64,000 bases of DNA from Lantana camara (lineage: Eukaryota > Streptophyta > Magnoliopsida > Lamiales > Verbenaceae): contig CM074864.1 of NCBI GenBank assembly GCA_037501455.1, forward strand, positions 24,298,001 to 24,362,000. Direction: 5' to 3'. Positions within the stretch are counted from its first letter, which is position 1; each line of letters opens with the position of its first letter. Both the position numbers and the translations under genes were made by a program. The notes under the pieces are model-generated. The model saw only the letters and a list, made by a program, of their open reading frames with translations, ran no database searches and had not been told where the DNA came from. Shown here piece after piece: positions 35,001-43,953 of this stretch.

Positions 35001-35524
35001 CGAGCTTCAACGTTTGAGCCATCGCCGATCTTCAAGACACATTCTCCTTCTTTGAGTTGTTGGACTTCACTTAGCATCTGTACATCATTACAGATCTGAG
35101 TTCCACAACCGGTATCAAGTACCCAAGAACTAGAAAGATTTACTTCAACGAGAAAGATACCTTTCTTCAGAGTAGCCTTGTACTCTGGGCAGTTTCTCCT
35201 CCAATGTCCCGCTTTGCCACAATGGAAGCAAACATCCTCTTTCTGATCACGCTTCTTCTTTTGGGCCTTCCCCTTCGAAATGCCACCAGTGGGCCTAAGG
35301 GGTCTCTTCTTCTTCTTTTGGGCTTTCTTGCCCTTAACTTTAGAAGGCCCAGAAGAGGAAGATGGAGCATTCACCATCAAAACCTTATTGTCCTTCTTGA
35401 TCGTGCTTTCAGCAGTCACAAGCTGACTAATCAGCTCAGCTATAGTAGCACCAGCATGATTCATGTTGAAGTTAAGGACAAATGGGTTGAATGATGGTGG
35501 GAGCGAAGCTAGCAACAAATCCAC
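32081..35524 (-). CDS. pol: Copia polyprotein: Gag C-part, protease, integrase, RT, RNase H
   Basis: There are 1147 uninterrupted codons; the nominal first codon GTG is only the frame entry, since the true protein begins in the gag frame upstream. In order: zinc knuckle CFHCGKAGHWRRNC (99-112); protease DTG at 137-139; integrase zinc region (HARLGH.., CESC, about 271-305); integrase triad Asp 332 (TDVCGP), Asp 395 (SDRGGEY), Glu 431 (NGVSERRNR); RT with TAFLNGD (738-743) and YVDD (819-822); RNase H with CDASFAS (991), TTEAEYL (1031) and FCDN (1069). All catalytic residues expected for Ty1/copia are present. It replicates the element in cytoplasmic particles and integrates cDNA in the nucleus. 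The clade was not assigned. Confidence 0.95.
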   Translation of the reverse strand: MDLLLASLPPSFNPFVLNFNMNHAGATIAELISQLVTAESTIKKDNKVLMVNAPSSSSGPSKVKGKKAQKKKKRPLRPTGGISKGKAQKKKRDQKEDVCFHCGKAGHWRRNCPEYKATLKKGIFLVEVNLSSSWVLDTGCGTQICNDVQMLSEVQQLKEGECVLKIGDGSNVEARALGTIRLDLGSFELVLNKVLYVPNIIRNIISVPILDCEGYETYIKNSKYFIKRNNSSVHIGTLSNGLYLTQNINIMNIQRETKRKRDDKVSAPLWHARLGHISKNKISKINTLGSFSENDLKELTSCESCLKEKTSKVPFKGTVERATKVLDLIHTDVCGPLSVSTRNNHQYFITFTDDFSRYGYVYLMKYKSEAFEKFLEFQKEVENQTGHKIKALPSDRGGEYLSEEFLNHLKDNGIISQWTPPGTPQLNGVSERRNRTLLDMVRSMMSFTDLPPSFWGYALESAAKILNLVPSKSVPKTPYEMWHGKIPSYSYLRIWGCPSYVKRTVGDKLESRSNLCYFVGYPKESIGYYFYDQSEQKVFVSRSATFLEEPFLKEKKGKIIELEEVQSDPTPPTEETSHSDQPQPITNFDTHENPPLRRSERTPRQPERWYGFFHEITQKDNDPLTYEEALSDSDSEQWIEAMKSEMDSMNSNQVWTLVDLPDGVKPIGCKWIFKRKLGVDGSIAAYKARLVAKGFTQRPGVDFDETFSPVAMQKSIRIMLAIAAYYDYEIWQMDVKTAFLNGDIVKDIYMEQPVGFTFSGSEQKVCKLQRSIYGLKQASRNWNIRFDESVKAFGFIQISNESCVYRKELETSVQFLVLYVDDILLIGNSKDDMKVTKLWLSNQFEMKDLGDASYILGIKIYRDRSRRLIGLSQSMYIDKVLKRFNMESAKVKNLPMSVGTCLSKKMCPKTNLEKERMTHTPYASAIGSIMYAMLCTRPDVAYALSVTSHFQSDPGDGHWAAVKNILKYLKSTKDLFLVYGGQKDLTVEGYCDASFASDLDDFKSMSGYIFCLNGGAVSWKSSKQTTTADSTTEAEYLAANDAAKEGVWIRNFIQELNVVPSMKDPITVFCDNTGAVAQAREPRPHQRTKHIMRKYHLIRDIIKRGDVQIERVTSAENVADPLTKPLSREAFQGHLQKMGLRVALEWL

Positions 35525-35991
35525 TGAAGCTCATCTTTCAGTGGCATGTCCATGGAAGCAAGTTTCTCAGTAAGGGCAAGAGACTTGAGTCCATATTCAT
35601 GGACACTTGAACCTTCCCTCATTCTCAAGTGGAACAATTCCTTTGAAGTGTTATACCTTGTAACACGTTCATGAGGGCGGTAAAGTTGCTCTAGGTGGTC
35701 GTAAATCTCCCAAGCAAATTCCATGGCCTCATGTTGCCTTTGCAAGTCCGGAGACATGTTAGCCAACATAAGGCAACGGGCTTGGAGATTATCATCCTTC
35801 CACTTCAGAATCGCATCCCGCTCGGCCCGAGTGGGAGCCTCCCCTTCGGGACTAGGCTCCCCTTCGAAGAGAACATAAGTTCTCTTCTCAGAATCTAAAA
35901 TGATTTTTAGATTCCTCAGCCAATCAGAATAGTTGGGACCAGTCAACTTGTTTGACTCGAGGATCGATACAAGAGGGTTTTTGGTTGCCAT
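35509..35991 (-). CDS. gag: Copia Gag N-terminal part
   Basis: The 160-codon frame starts MATKNPLVSILESN and contains the copia Gag core (NYSDWLRNLKIILD.., EIYDHLEQLY.., SKELFHLRMREGSSVHEY). It overlaps the long frame by 16 bp, ending ..DELQWICC-stop where the family would continue DELQ-VDLLLASLPP. The switch is one nucleotide, at CTTCAG|TGG near 35524. There is no slippery heptamer, so a 1-nt deletion is more likely than programmed frameshifting. A degraded homologous start is visible in copia G at about 49044. Confidence 0.9.
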   Translation of the reverse strand: MATKNPLVSILESNKLTGPNYSDWLRNLKIILDSEKRTYVLFEGEPSPEGEAPTRAERDAILKWKDDNLQARCLMLANMSPDLQRQHEAMEFAWEIYDHLEQLYRPHERVTRYNTSKELFHLRMREGSSVHEYGLKSLALTEKLASMDMPLKDELQWICC

Positions 35992-36197
35992 TTCAAAACA
36001 CGTAGAGAATCACAGAATCTACGACCTAAATGGTAAAACAGAGAACTAGTGAGCATGCTGAATTATAACGATATACAAAAGATAAGGTCTTTAATCTATT
36101 GTAGCTCCCACTGTTTTTCAAAGATCTAGAATTCCCAAAGATCTAAGAGGAACACGTTTCCCAATGGGTACTAAGATCCTAGGCATTTTACCTCGAA

Positions 36198-36518
36198 CCC
36201 ACGACTCGCGGACATTCTAAGTAAGAACCCTAGGTAGGTACAACTTACCAATTCTAACACCTTTAGAACTCTTAGTAATTGTTTTTGCATCACCTATCTT
36301 TCAATATGGACCCACGACTCGTGCGACATCCATATTTACTTAGGCGTTAAGCTAGACCCATCAATCATAAGATCATGACCAAAACTTAGTTCGAACGACC
36401 CACGACTCGCGGACATCGCCCTTGCTAAAATTGACCACGAAATATTGATCATTTAAAATGATTAATTAGGTAACTAAGAACTAATAAGCTCCACTAGCTA
36501 TCCCACGACTCGCGGACA
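36198..36518 (-). repeat. Four spaced copies of CCCACGACTCGCGGACAT
   Basis: Plus-strand copies start at 36198, 36311 (one extra base: CTCGTGCGACAT), 36399 and 36502. Spacings are 113, 88 and 103 nt. Flanking sequence between copies differs. The same four-copy array lies at 48512-48835 in copia G in reverse orientation, consistent with its opposite strand. Confidence 0.9.
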
Positions 36519-37649
36519 ATAACTAGCTTTACTTACTAAACTTTAAACCTATTGATGGAATGCTAGGAATTTAATTCAAAATTTGCATCTCGAATTAAAC
36601 ACCTATTTGTTCGAAATTAGCTTAATATTTAATGGGAATTTTCGAAACAACCGGAGAGTTGTCCGGTTCGACCTCACCAACATATATGTTATCCAATTTT
36701 ATTAGTCTTGATTAATGCAAGTACACTTAAATGCATTTCAAACAAGCATATAAACAGATAACATGTCCTAGCATGATACTAACATGTAATGATCATGGGT
36801 TCTACCTATCTTATGCGTGATATGTGGGAGCCACTCCACAATCACAAGTTCTAACATACATGCCACATAAACAGTTCAAATCACATAAGGGAAAGCGGTA
36901 ACAAAATACGAGCCCTATCTCTATTACATTTAAACAATTGAGATTCCCCTCCCTAACATTTTGAGGGGTCTTCACTTATGGCCTCCTTGTTACTTGAATG
37001 TGGTCCATCTTACTCCATGGGTGCATTGTCTCCAAAATGAAAATGAAAACCTCACCACCTATCTCTACTCTCAAATTACAATAAAAAGGAAAAAGACATA
37101 AAGTAATAAGGCTCAATCTTCATATTGGCCTTAGACAATTACACGGGGCATACCCCGGCCTCAAAAACAGTAATATGGAAAGCCACATAATAAATCACAT
37201 AACAGTACGCACATAAGTGAGGCTCCAACCTCAATTGAAAAACGCAACTATAGGGCTCCAACCCCAATTTAAACCATCCATGTGCATAAATTAAAACCAT
37301 ACATAGATCTAAACCCATGATCACCTAACATGCTTTTGCAAAAATTTAAATTTAACCAATAAATTAAAATTCTCGCTTTAAGCTCTAATAGCTTAAAACA
37401 CGACTTGATGCGAGTCTTATTTATAAAAATTTTCAATAAATCCCAAATTACCAAAACAAATAAAATTCCAATTAATTACTGAAAATTAATAATTTTATCA
37501 AGATTTATTTTCCCAAAATATAAACCGTTTCAATTTCTCAAAAAATCCCAATTTTAAGTTTTATTCAAAAATTAAAATAAATATTCAAAAATAAAATTTT
37601 AAAATTAAAATAAAATTGGGACTGGATTGCACGAAACTCGAAAAGGCCG

Positions 37650-38000
37650 GATCGCGAAAACGGGACCCGTAACCGGAGAAGAACGCACGCACGCGGCGCG
37701 CACAGCGCGCGGCCAAGGCCGCGCGAGTACACGCGCTGCGCGCGCAAGCTGCGCGCTGCTGGGCGCGGCTTTCCCGCAAGCATGCGGGTGGGGTGGGTGG
37801 CCAGTCTCGGCCGCCCTGGGCGGGCGCGCCTAGGCTCCCGCACAGGCATGCGGGAGATGCTGGGCGACTGGCCGGTCTGTCCCGGCCAGGCCTGGGCGGC
37901 GACGGGCGGTGCGCCCGGAAGGCTCTCCCGCGCGGTTGCGGGAGGGTGGCGCGCGAAGCCCGCGCGCGCGACGCCTTCGTGCGCGGGGTTTCGCATGTTC
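37650..38000 (-). repeat. GC-rich hairpin cassette in copia leader
   Basis: The block is extremely GC-rich in an otherwise AT-rich element. Clear hairpins lie at 37773-37788 (cccgcaagcatgcggg), 37835-37856 (ctcccg..cgggag) and 37925-37944 (ctcccg..cgggag), plus GCGCGCGGCCAAGGCCGCGC near 37700. The repeated theme is CCCGCA..TGCGGG. Confidence 0.85.
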
Positions 38001-38264
38001 GTCGTGATCCGGGTTTTCGTTTCGTGTTTTCGTTCAAAAGCAAAACCAATCCAAGAAATCCAAAAACAGTTTATACAGTTTCAAATCTAAAATTGTTTTC
38101 AAAAATTAATTTTTTGCAAAAACCAATTTTCAGAAACTTTCAGGAAAAAATACAGTTTCGTAATTCAGGCTTTCTAAAACAATTACAAATACTCAATCGC
38201 ATCAAGCCTAAGAATTTCTACCAAATTCAGTATAATTGAGACGAATCAGAAACACGATTAACGA

Positions 38265-38282
38265 GGTGGCTCTGATACCACT
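38265..38282 (-). other. Primer binding site, copia
   Basis: The minus strand reads AGTGGTATCAGAGCCACC immediately after the 5' LTR end, complementary to initiator tRNA-Met. Confidence 0.92.
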
Positions 38283-38668
38283 TGTTGGAAAACACGAATC
38301 AGAAAGCAGCGGAATTTAAAAAATTTTCCCAACAAAAGGACCTTGAACTCGCAATCGTGTAACCAAATTCGTAAGGATAGAAAACTTACTTTTCTTTTAA
38401 TTCTTTCTTGAAGCGTTTCAAGCCACCCAAGAACGCTCTTCTCGCGGCTTGATCCCCTCTCCTTGGTAAAGCTCGAATCTTCAAACTTCTAACTTGAAGT
38501 CTCTAGAGAAAGTCCACCAACTTGATCACAATCTAACTAGTAAGGATGCTAGTTCTCTAGTTAGTGTTTAGGCTTAACCTAGGGTTTAATTTAATCTTGG
38601 AGAAAGGAAGGTGTTCAACACATGAACCAAGAATTGTCAATTAGCTCTAAAGGGGAGCATGAGCTCCC

Positions 38669-38680
38669 CTATATATAGGA
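38669..38680 (-). promoter_or_regulatory. TATA box, copia 5' LTR
   Basis: The minus strand reads CCTATATATAGGGG, a strong plant TATA box. The same motif is in the 3' LTR (30531-30542) and the solo copy (55469-55478). Confidence 0.75.
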
Positions 38681-39004
38681 AAGGGGAGGGGCGGCCGAAC
38701 CTAGTCCTAATGGACAAAGGATTTGGTCCCTCTCTCTCCTATTACTTGATGATCAAGTATTTTCCAACTTTAACTTTGAATTCTAATCCTAGTCAACTTT
38801 TAAGAGAGCTAAAAATATCCAAACTATTTTTTGGATAATTTTATACTTTATTTATTATAAAATAAATAACTTATTTTTTTATCTAATTAATTAATTCGTA
38901 ATTAATTAACTAGATTATTTTCTCCAAAATTAAACTTTCTTTTTAATTCAAAATTAAACCAAAGTCTATTAAATAATTAACTAATTAATTATTTAATATC
39001 ACAT

Positions 39005-39080
39005 AATCACGTGTGGCACACGTGTCTTAATGACACGTGTCCAATCACGTGAGCCACACGTGTGATTTCACACGTGTGGA
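39005..39080 (-). promoter_or_regulatory. G-box (CACGTG) cluster, copia 5' LTR
   Basis: Six or more CACGTG-core sites occur in about 75 bp (tcacgtgtgg, cacacgtgtc, gacacgtgtcc, atcacgtgag, ccacacgtgtg, cacacgtgtgg). They lie upstream of the TATA box in U3. G-boxes bind plant bZIP and bHLH factors in light, ABA and stress responses. Related clusters are visible in copia J, F, the solo LTR and the 25929-26690 fragment. Confidence 0.75.
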
Positions 39081-40221
39081 ACCCCTTAGGCTCGATTAAC
39101 TCGTTTAATCATTTTTAAACCTCAACTCATGTAACCAAGTTGTTGTGTGTGACCCTCTAGGTTCTCAATTCAATTAGCAGTGACCCCAATTAATTAATTC
39201 ACTAATTAATTAATCAGTCCACAGATTAAACGACCATAGTCTAGCAACAGGTGTTTAACCCCTAGCTGAATTGGAATGTTCGGATTCGACAGAACCTTTA
39301 AGTCATTGATTCATGTGAGATACAATCCTCCTACTTACTATCTCTCAACCAAGATCTAGGGCAAGGGAATAATCAGAACCCTAATAATCCGGTCTTAAAG
39401 CTGAGTGCATTTCATATCCATTTGATCTCAATCCAAGAAACCCTTTTCTTGATGTCTTGATCTACTGCCTTGGCCAAGGACTCCATATGGCATATGATCG
39501 ACTTACACAATAAGAGATCACCTTGCAAATGCAAGTGTAGGTCCTTTCTTGATTCTCATTCACTTTCATGAGTCACTTGTGCAGCCCCAGCATAAGCCTT
39601 GAATCAGTTGTCTAAGGCGACACCCTTTAAAGCTTATACCTAAGACTACAGAGTTAACTCATAAAGTGACAAGGAACCTCAAGTCTAAGGATCAATTAAT
39701 CACATCAATGACTCGTGAGATATTTCCTAATCTGGAAGTTTCCATTTCCTGAAATAGAAACTTCCTTTCCCATTTAGGAATGTTCTCACACGGGGCACCT
39801 CAGTGAACTTACTTATTAAAGTAAGCACCCATGTATCACACACGTATCAACTATACACTTTGCACCTCCATGAAACAAGGTGGTCCTTCTTAAGGGCGTG
39901 ATCCCATAAGCAAGCCTTAGAGGAGTCAGGTTGACACTCCCACTGTCTGTAGGACTCATCGGCTTGGAGTATTTTACTAATCATGACTTATGTGATATAG
40001 GGCTCATTTCATGAACCATTTCACCTAAATGGTAGAGTCCTAAAGTCATCAGGATTAGGGGAGTTCTCATACATGCACAGCTAAAGTAAACGCATACCAA
40101 ACAAGAGCATATAAAGAAGTGTTGCCTCAATTCGTTATTTCATTCAAAGATTGTCTGTGATTACATTAAGGAAAAGCACAAAGCGGATATACAATCGGCT
40201 TTTAGGGCACTATTCCTAACA

Positions 40222-40941
40222 CGAAGACTATACACGAATTTTATCATCATTCCTCTTTCATCTGCTTGGATGTGAGGTGCATATCAGATTAGACGATTGA
40301 ATTGAGCCTCATATTGGGAAACTGTGGATGTTCCCTGAATCAACGATATAAACTCTCGCTCTCTAGCATTCTTGACTACTTGGGGTACATGGTCATGAAA
40401 AGCTCGAGAGAAATTCTCTCAGGTCCATGGCATTCCTTCTCGTTCCCATTAGCTGGAGGTTAATCTCCTCCAATTTCTAGCAGCATCTGCGAATGGGGAA
40501 GTGACATGACGTACCTTCTGAAGATCGGTGTAGTTCAGTCTACGATAGATGTTTTTGATATCGCCAAACCAGGATTTTGCCGCTCGATCATTAGTTCGCC
40601 AGAAAATTTAGACAGATGGAAAGTAAGGAATTGCTCTAAGCCTTTATCTTCCATGTTACTCTCATCTTTGTTTCGAGCTCCACTTGTATACCCTTGCTAT
40701 TGGAAAAATTGCGTAAATCAATATATCATATCGAGTATGTCTCCTGCCACATGTTGTTGATGGGCTTCTCGGGGTAGAGAACCATGTGGGTAGTTACCAA
40801 CCTATGCTCTTCTTGTGTGAGTTCCATTTCGCTTCTTTCTTGTTCACGACCTCTAGAAACTGATGCTCTTGAAATTGGAGGCCTTCCTCTTCGAGCTGAA
40901 TGATCACGAGAGTTAGTTCGAGAACCTTGTTGTGATGCCAT
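40222..40941 (-). pseudogene. gag: Gypsy D gag N-terminal part
   Basis: The likely start is Met at 40941 (MASQQGSRTNS..), followed by an RGRP/RGREQ basic stretch. Further on the Gag core reads, with stops and shifts, ..SPFADAARNWRRL.., ..FISLIQGTSTVSQYEAQFNRLI.. and ..APHIQADERGMMIKF... It would form particles if intact. It is interrupted by the copia insertion (TSD CGAAG at 40222-40226) and continues at 30145. Confidence 0.72.
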
Positions 40942-41395
40942 TTTCTGCAACTCAACCACATACACGAATATCAATAATTGGAAAATTAAAGACAATATTT
41001 GCATTGCCTACAATCTCATGTATTCCAAGCAGTACCATTATATACATTACAGAAATTGCTATATATAAAAGAAAATTTTAGAATGTTGCAACCTAGTATC
41101 AAACATATTATAAACAAAGCTGCATATATATATATACAAAGATTTACATGTAATGTACATAACGGATGTTACTATCTAGATATAACCTATCTAGAGTCTG
41201 TACAACTATGTCCCCACTAGTCAAAATATGGTTCCACCCGTGTCGAGTATACATACCCCAAAAACATGGTCATATAACCTATCAATCTAACTATACTATG
41301 CTAAGCAACCTATGAGCAAAAATGGCTGCTATCACTACTATCCGATAATCTAGCTAATCACACAAAATTTTAGCCATATACCCCATCTACCCTGC

Positions 41396-41950
41396 TTAAA
41401 CATCAATATGATCATCAGAAGACTCTGTATTATCACTGTAAGACTCGGTGTCACTACTAGAGTAACTGCTAATCATAGTCGAAGTAATCCCCGATACATC
41501 ATCCTCATCTCCCTCAGGCTCCGCAGGATCTACCATAAGTACGTCTAACAAAAGTTGCTCCATCCACTGCTCGTCTAGATTTTCCATGAATGCAGCAATA
41601 TCCTCATTTACTGGCACCACTAATCCCTGATTCAGCTCCTTACCCTTGGATGCCGCCTCCTCCCCCTCTCGTTCTTCTTTCTCATTTTCATGACCCTCAT
41701 TCTTCTCATTTCCCTCATCCTCACTCGCTGGATTAGCAACCCATTGTCCCCCGGCCCCGCAGGATCTTCTATTTGGTACCAACCTTACTGGGTGCTCTAT
41801 CGTACGATCCTCACTCGCTACCATCGGCATTGTCTGACCCCCAGTTGACCCACTACCTGGCGGCCAATCTCTAATAGCACTAACTACTCCTCTACCCCTG
41901 GGTATAATCGGGTTATCTGGGATAGGGCGTACCCCCGATGGTCCCGACAC
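41396..41950 (-). CDS. 184-codon acidic leader ORF of gypsy D, function unknown
   Basis: It starts Met 18 nt after the LTR end (41968) and stays open for 184 codons, ending about 450 nt before gag. Residues 1-75 are Pro/Gly/Arg-rich (MSGPSGVRPIPDNP..). Residues 76-115 are strongly acidic and lysine-rich, likely helical. Residues 125-145 are amphipathic (NLDEQWMEQLLLDVLM). The tail is Ser/Asp/Glu-rich (SSYSSSDTESYSD). There is no transmembrane segment, zinc finger or enzyme motif. I do not recognise the family. An open frame in an element otherwise full of stops suggests either a young transfer into this position, selection, or luck. Confidence 0.5.
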   Translation of the reverse strand: MSGPSGVRPIPDNPIIPRGRGVVSAIRDWPPGSGSTGGQTMPMVASEDRTIEHPVRLVPNRRSCGAGGQWVANPASEDEGNEKNEGHENEKEEREGEEAASKGKELNQGLVVPVNEDIAAFMENLDEQWMEQLLLDVLMVDPAEPEGDEDDVSGITSTMISSYSSSDTESYSDNTESSDDHIDV

Positions 41951-41967
41951 CTGGGTATTGCCAGCAA

Positions 41968-43144
41968 TGTAGCACCCCCGAAGCTGAGGGCACTACATCC
42001 CTCGCACCATAGCCCGACACGTGTAACGAAATAGAGACTCCGCACACGCATCAAGCTACAGCAAACGGAAGATAAACAAAATCACGCCTAAGTTAGGCGG
42101 TCTAGACCCTAATTCAGAGTGCGCAACAAAATCATAACATATGCGGAAGCAACAGGATCAACAAACATATATATAATAACCAACTAATCCAATTAACTAC
42201 ATAAGATATAATCATGCCCAGACCGGGCCAAATAAATCATACAAATTTACAAATTCCAAATCATATTCATGATTATACTTATACTTAGTACCAAGGCGGA
42301 AAGGTAAAGATGTAATATGCAAAAGACTAGGACTACAAGACTCGAACAACCCAAAATGAAAACCGCCGTCTAGCTCGAACCAAACCCTACACTTACAACT
42401 CACAGATAAAGTGGGAAAAAGAAAACAATGAGGAGAGGTCAGTCCTAAAGGCTAGTGAGGGGACTAACACATTTACGTATATTTAAATTCATAAAGCTCA
42501 TGAACCAGGGCGTGGTTTTTGCAATCCAAATCATTTTAGCCCGTGATAATACTTATATAGAAAAGAGTTAAGGCCGAAGGCCAAAATCAACCAAATTTTA
42601 GTAATTAGGAATCCACTCCCGTTTCACGAACTAAGGTTATAATCAAAATCACACTAACTCGGCGAGTACGAGTTTCTAACCAACCTATCTCCTTCCATAT
42701 TCAAATTCAAATTCAGACGAAAATAAAGTCAAACACACATACCTCTTCTCTGGGTGATGGAAGGGAGGATCCTACCCTAACCATCGGTTCCAATATATAT
42801 GGGTCGTGAGTTTCATGACTCTCAAGCCCGAGGCTTCCATCCCCCACTAAACCTCCTAGTGGGTTCCGACTTGATCCTTTCTAAGTGAAGACTGTACTCG
42901 GGAGTAACCCAATGGCCCAACACTGTCCCGGGGCTCCTTTGCACAAATCTTTGGGGTCCAGTTCAAAGTTCCAAGATCGAAGTTCAAGATTTCAAATTCA
43001 GACTTATCTTTCAAAGTCATATCTCGCTAGTTCAAAACACACACCAACCCTTTTCAAAATAAACGAATGAAAATATAGCTTGCGTATATATAAAAGCCTT
43101 TTAAAAGGTGTTTCATAACAAACAGGCCAATTCCCATAAAATAC
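41968..43144 (-). repeat. Gypsy D 5' LTR, 3' part
   Basis: The minus strand ends ..CGGGGGTGCTACA at 41968. Phrases such as 'gcccggtc..gggcat', 'cgcctaacttaggcg' reversed, and 'ggcgagtacgag' relate it to the gypsy E LTR 3' half (55872-56966). The 5' part is missing because copia G interrupts at 43145. The sequence just past the LTR (TTGCTGGCAATACCCAG) is not a standard tRNA-Met primer site. Confidence 0.7.
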
Positions 43145-43953
43145 TATTGGGAATACTACCCTAGAAAGCTGTTATACTTTGGGACTTTCCCTATATCACA
43201 GACAATCTTAAATAATATACGAATGATTGTAATCATAGGCGAACACTTCTTATGTGCCATTACGTGTTTTGAGTGTTTCCATTACGTGTGCATATCTAGA
43301 ACTCCCCTAATCCGATGAGGTCGTTAAGAACTTTATCATTATGGGAATGACACATGAAACAAGTTCTTAACTCTATAGGCGAGGATTAGAAACTTCTCCA
43401 AGTCAATGAGGCGGAGAGACAGTGGGAGTGTCGACTTTACCTCTGTTGAGACTTGCTTGTGTAGTTATGTCCTTAAGAAGGATCATCCTGTTTCATGGGG
43501 TACAAAGTGCATAAGATTGATGCGTACACAATACACAAGGTGCTTGTTACTAGAACTTCTAGATTAGGAAATATCTCACATGTAAATGATGTGAGGAATT
43601 AATCCTTAGACTTGAGATTCCACATTGTCTCATATGAGCTAACTCTATAATCTTTGATATAGGCTCAAAATACACAAGTGGCATATGAGAATTGTTGGAA
43701 TCAATAAAGGACCTACACTTGTTGTAGGCAAGATGATCTCTATTTACACAAGTCATTCATGTTCCATCCTAAAATCCTTGCGCAAAGTGGTTAGATCAAG
43801 ACATCAAGAAAGTGGGGTTTTCTTGGATTGAGAACAAATGGAACATGAAGGGAGCTTTGTTTTAAGATTAAGATTAAAAGGGCTCTCCATATTCCCATGC
43901 CCTAGATCTTAATTAAGAGATTGGATGGTAGAAGGATCGTATCCCACATGATG

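Larger units (their letters stand above)
35992..38264 (-). other. Copia leader (between primer site and gag)
   Basis: This 2.3-kb non-coding leader is unusually long. From 5' to 3' on the minus strand it holds an AT-rich start, a GC-rich hairpin block (37650-38000), AT-rich sequence, a relatively unique stretch near 36950-37150, and four copies of an 18-bp motif (36198-36518) before gag. ORFs of 140-150 codons across the GC block occur on both strands, are compositional, and are not conserved in copia G. Confidence 0.75.
30146..40221 (-). mobile_element. Ty1/copia element, nearly intact, 10.1 kb
   Basis: Both LTRs are complete (30146-32064 and 38283-40221, TGTTAGG..CCAACA on the minus strand). 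The target duplication CGAAG is exact at 30141-30145 and 40222-40226. The minus-strand order is 5' LTR, tRNA-Met primer site, 2.3-kb leader, gag-pol in copia order (Gag, PR, IN, RT, RNase H), polypurine tract, 3' LTR. LTR comparison by eye showed about 16 substitutions, a CACGTG hexamer difference and a roughly 20-bp deletion in the left LTR. The insertion is thus recent and the youngest with paired LTRs in the window. It sits in gypsy D. Confidence 0.95.
38283..40221 (-). repeat. Copia 5' LTR
   Basis: This 1939-bp LTR begins on the minus strand at 40221 (TGTTAGGAATAGTGCCC) and ends TTTTCCAACA at 38283. The TATA box at 38669-38679 places the start of R near 38640, giving a U3 of about 1.55 kb. 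A G-box cluster sits 330-400 bp upstream of the TATA box. Confidence 0.95.
27953..43144 (-). mobile_element. Gypsy element D, deleted and interrupted
   Basis: On the minus strand the parts are: LTR 3' portion (43144-41968), a 184-codon leader ORF (41950-41396), gag (40941-40222), more gag (30145 to about 29975), an abrupt join to integrase-linker sequence, integrase (to 27953). Protease, RT and RNase H are missing, so D is a gag-integrase deletion derivative. Two later insertions split it: a 1532-bp solo LTR with TSD GTACC and a 10.1-kb copia with TSD CGAAG. It is cut on the left by a copia LTR and on the right by copia G. Confidence 0.75.

Noticed and set aside
35509..35526. Programmed -1 frameshift between copia gag and pol
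   Set aside because: No slippery heptamer at CTTCAGTGG, and copia families normally use one frame; a 1-nt deletion is simpler, though not excluded.
37565..38239. Overlapping ORFs of 102-154 codons on both strands in the GC-rich copia leader
   Set aside because: Open frames on both strands at once are expected from extreme GC content; proteins are Arg/Ala/Pro low-complexity and not shared with the equivalent block in copia G.
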